DNA of 37,394 nucleotides from Pseudothioclava nitratireducens. Its GTDB lineage: Bacteria > Pseudomonadota > Alphaproteobacteria > Rhodobacterales > Rhodobacteraceae. Each line of letters begins with the position of its first letter. The first letter of the stretch is position 1. Of the stretch, positions 34,798 through 37,394 are shown one piece after another. The stretch covers positions 1-37,394 of the forward strand of contig NZ_JARGDK010000015.1 of the NCBI RefSeq assembly GCF_029210495.1, in the 5' to 3' direction. The position numbers and the translations under genes were made by a program. Below the pieces are notes generated by a model that was given only the letters and a program-made list of their open reading frames with translations, was not told the origin of the DNA and ran no database searches.

Positions 34798-35664
34798 TCA
34801 GGCGTAAAGCGCAGGCACGCCAAGCTGGTTGTGGATGTGGTTCACCGATTGCTCGTCGATGCCCAGCTTCTGCGCAAGCGCGTGCAGATATTGCGCCTCA
34901 TTCTGGTTGTCGAGGTCAATCGCCATGACCGACATCGTGTAGGTCTGCGCCTCAAGCCCGTCCGGGATCATTCGCGCAAGACCGTCCACATCGACGGGGG
35001 CCGCGAGTTCACGCTCGACGAAGGCAAGTTCTTCTGCGCTCACATCACCCAGTTGGCCGAGGATTTTTTGTTGCTCGGACTGATCGACCTTGCCGTCCGA
35101 CTTCATCGCCTGAATCATCGCCTTGAGCATCAGGCCGGCCATCGCGTTTTGCGCGGCTGTCGGTGCGCGGTCGGGTTCACCCCGGTTCGAGAAGGCGGAG
35201 TTCAGTTCTTCACCAAAGCCGCGCTCTTGCGCTTGCGCCTGACCGCCGCCGAGCATTCCGCCCAGAAGTCCGCCCAGGCCGCCTGCCGCGCCACCGGCAG
35301 CGAGCGTGCCGAGCAGATCACCAATGCCGCCCGAAGATTTGCCGCCCGCCAGTTGGCCGAGAATGTCACCAAGGCCGCCAGTGCTCTGACCGCGCGGCGA
35401 GGAACGGGTCGAGATGTTGCGCGACCCCGCGCCGCCCAGCTCTTCGAGCAACCCGCCGAGGCCGCCCGCAGAGCCGCCCGTGCGCGAGGTGCCGCTTTTG
35501 CCGCCGAGGATCGAGCCCATCATGTCCTCGAGGCCCGAGCCGCCCGAAGCGCCGCCCAGCAGCCCGCCCGAGCTTCGCCCCGACGATCCCTTGGCAAGGC
35601 TCGACATCCCCTTTGCAACCGCTACGCCAACGGCCACCTTGGCCAGTGTGCCCATCAAAGACAT
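34798..35664 (-). CDS. DUF533 (TerB-like) protein with glycine-rich repeat region
   Basis: A 288-residue protein. It starts MSLMGTLAKVAVGVAVAKGM, with no cleavable signal evident. Residues about 28-150 are very rich in Gly, Ser and Leu, with recurring LGxLLxxLxGG-like units (GGLGGLLEELGG, GGLGDILGQLAGG, GGIGDLLGTLAAGG). Residues about 170-288 are the all-helical DUF533/TerB-like domain (MIQAMKSDGKVDQSEQQKIL and ALAQKLGIDEQSVNHIHNQLG). Function is unknown; tellurite resistance should not be assumed from fold similarity. ATG 35664 follows a GGGGGG run. Confidence 0.85.
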   Translation of the reverse strand: MSLMGTLAKVAVGVAVAKGMSSLAKGSSGRSSGGLLGGASGGSGLEDMMGSILGGKSGTSRTGGSAGGLGGLLEELGGAGSRNISTRSSPRGQSTGGLGDILGQLAGGKSSGGIGDLLGTLAAGGAAGGLGGLLGGMLGGGQAQAQERGFGEELNSAFSNRGEPDRAPTAAQNAMAGLMLKAMIQAMKSDGKVDQSEQQKILGQLGDVSAEELAFVERELAAPVDVDGLARMIPDGLEAQTYTMSVMAIDLDNQNEAQYLHALAQKLGIDEQSVNHIHNQLGVPALYA

Positions 35665-35752
35665 GATAACCCCCCGGGTTCTGAAACAACGTTACTTCAC
35701 AAAGCCTAGAACAACTGGCGGCGCGGGTCATGGGAATTATCGGGGGGTTTTC

Positions 35753-37165
35753 TCAGGCTGTGCTGGCCGTCAGCCAAATGCCGCCTCCGGGGCGTAGCGT
35801 CAGGATCATCTCGGGGGTCGGGTCGCGCCCCGCGACAGGGGCAAATCGGAACCGCGCGAGCAGGGTGGCGAGGATGATCTGTGCCTCTTGCAGGGCAAAG
35901 CCCGCGCCGATGCAGATCCGCGGCCCCGCGCCAAAGGGCAGAAAGGCGAAGCGGTTTATCTTGTCCTCTTCTGCGAAACGTTCCGGGCGGAAAGCGTGTG
36001 GATCGTCCCAATGCGCGTGATGGCGGTGCAGCGCGTAGATCGGGAGCGCGACCGTATCGCCGCGCCGGATCTCGCGCCCGAGGATCACGTCGTCCCGTGC
36101 GGCAGTGCGCGAGAGGAAGGCTGCCGGGGGATAGAGGCGCAGGCTCTCCAGCACGATTTGCCGGATCAGCGGCATATGCGGCAGGTCCGCCACGCTCGCG
36201 ACGCGCCCCCCGATCTGGGCCCGTGCCTCGGCCTGTGCGCGCGCCTGCACCTCTGGGTCGAAGGCGCAGAGATAAAGCGCCCAGGACAAGGTCAGCGCAG
36301 TGGTCTCGTGGCCCGCCACGATGAAGGTCAACAGGTTGTCGCGGAGTTCCTCGGGGGCGAGGGTCCGGTCAGTCTCGGGGTCTTGGGCGGTCGTCAGCAG
36401 GTCGAGCAGATCGGCGACGGGTTTCGGGCCTGCGCGCCGCCGCGCGTCGATGGCCGCATCGGCATGGCGCTTGAGATCGCGCGTGATCGGCGCCGAGAAG
36501 AGCCGCCCCGGACGTGGCACCCAAGACGGGGCCGCGAAGAGATCGAGCAGCGAGAGCTTGGCTGTCTGCGCGATATAGGCGTCGATGGCGTGATGGATCG
36601 CGCGTCGATCGAAGCCCGCATCGCCCGAAAAGGTCACGTTGGAAATCACTTCGAACGTCGCCGCAACCATCTCTTCATGGAGGTTCAGCGCCCGTCCCGT
36701 GTCCGCAGCCGCAGCGATCCGGGCGGCGCTCGCCTCGGCCGCAGCCTGCATGACCGGGGCCAGTGCCTCCATGTTGCGCAGTGCAAAGACCGGGGCCGCC
36801 GCGCGGCGCTGCCAGCGCCAGTCCGCGCCCTCGGCCACGAACATGCCGCGACCGACCGCAGGGCCAAGAATGAGCTTTGTAACCAGAGACTTGGGGTAGT
36901 CCTCGACCCGGTCCTTTAGGACGTGGCGAAGGGCTTCGGGATGCATGATCATGTGCCAGCGCGCGCCCGTCCAGCCCGAGATCATCGGCGCGTGCGTCGC
37001 GATCTCGGGGATCAGGGAAAGAACATTGCGCCGCGCCGCGCCAAGCGAGGCCAGCACGCCCAACGGCTTACGGGCGAGCGCGACCTGCGCAGGAAGCCTG
37101 TCGCCCCCGGCATCGGGTGACGCGGGGGCGGTCTCCGGCGGCAAATCTGTCCGAGTGGCGGTCAT
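35753..37165 (-). CDS. Cytochrome P450
   Basis: A 470-residue P450. The I-helix oxygen-binding motif is IVAGHETTALTLSW, the K-helix ExxR is ESLRL, and the heme loop is FLPFGAGPRICIGAGFAL with the thiolate ligand Cys418. The GPRICIGAGFA form resembles bacterial enzymes close to eukaryotic-type fatty-acid or sterol hydroxylases. No ferredoxin or reductase gene is adjacent, so electrons come from elsewhere. Substrate unknown. ATG 37165 is the best start; the upstream open frame to 37324 overlaps the tuf leader and is not P450-like. Confidence 0.92.
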   Translation of the reverse strand: MTATRTDLPPETAPASPDAGGDRLPAQVALARKPLGVLASLGAARRNVLSLIPEIATHAPMISGWTGARWHMIMHPEALRHVLKDRVEDYPKSLVTKLILGPAVGRGMFVAEGADWRWQRRAAAPVFALRNMEALAPVMQAAAEASAARIAAAADTGRALNLHEEMVAATFEVISNVTFSGDAGFDRRAIHHAIDAYIAQTAKLSLLDLFAAPSWVPRPGRLFSAPITRDLKRHADAAIDARRRAGPKPVADLLDLLTTAQDPETDRTLAPEELRDNLLTFIVAGHETTALTLSWALYLCAFDPEVQARAQAEARAQIGGRVASVADLPHMPLIRQIVLESLRLYPPAAFLSRTAARDDVILGREIRRGDTVALPIYALHRHHAHWDDPHAFRPERFAEEDKINRFAFLPFGAGPRICIGAGFALQEAQIILATLLARFRFAPVAGRDPTPEMILTLRPGGGIWLTASTA

Positions 37166-37275
37166 GCTGCCAAAGGTAGGGCGCAAGGGCCGCGCTCCAA
37201 GCGCAAAACGGCGCGAGGACGTCAATGTGGGCTTGATTTTTCCCCCTCGGGGCAATAGGTAGCGCGCGATATTGA

Positions 37276-37394
<119 letters not shown>

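Noticed and set aside
34798-35664. Tellurite resistance annotation for the DUF533 protein
   Set aside because: Only the helical TerB-like fold is shared; no ter operon partners are present.

Overview
This is a GC-rich, densely coded chromosomal window from an alphaproteobacterium, most likely of the order Rhodobacterales (Rhodobacteraceae/Paracoccaceae). The evidence is the gene order pckA // chvI-chvG-hprK-rapZ-EIIA-HPr, a methylsuccinyl-CoA dehydrogenase of the ethylmalonyl-CoA pathway, a DUF1491 gene between era and recO, a DUF6473 gene, tandem Hint-domain proteins, and short intergenic elements of a kind I recall from this family. No phage, transposase, integrase, CRISPR array or plasmid gene was seen. 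Most of the window is ordinary core genome.

Layout. The window opens inside an initiator tRNA(fMet) gene, probably the 3' end of an rRNA operon. Positions 167-5307 hold a GlxA-type regulator, the p-aminobenzoate pair pabB/pabC, and era-DUF1491-recO. Positions 5304-7567 hold a GNAT acetyltransferase and mcd on the minus strand. A TSUP transporter faces a two-gene minus-strand operon (8489-11211) of a choice-of-anchor L/Hint protein and a second Hint protein, which is the least described part of the window. Next come dapE, an ElaA-type GNAT, rnr, a two-HKD phospholipase D protein and pckA.

Positions 19072-23530 hold the six-gene chvI-chvG-hprK-rapZ-EIIA-HPr cluster, in which each gene overlaps the next by 1-4 bases. 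An acyltransferase follows. Then come hbd, a DUF6473 gene on the opposite strand, etfA and etfB, a glycine-zipper lipoprotein, a phosphohexomutase, a PduO-type cobalamin adenosyltransferase with a small twin-helix membrane protein, an SDR, an SH3 protein, parC, a DUF533 protein, a cytochrome P450 and the first 25 codons of tuf.

How the genes work together. mcd, etfBA, hbd, the adenosyltransferase (which makes the cofactor of ethylmalonyl- and methylmalonyl-CoA mutases) and pckA are scattered pieces of acetyl-CoA/C4-acyl metabolism and gluconeogenesis. The ChvGI/HprK/RapZ/PTS block is a regulatory cassette placed back to back with pckA across a repeat-bearing intergenic region. Several convergent gene pairs end on shared or nearly abutting stop codons with no terminator. 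The regulatory candidates are the repeats between pckA and chvI, upstream of etfB, upstream of parC and in the leader of the Hint operon. They were found by eye and have not been tested statistically.
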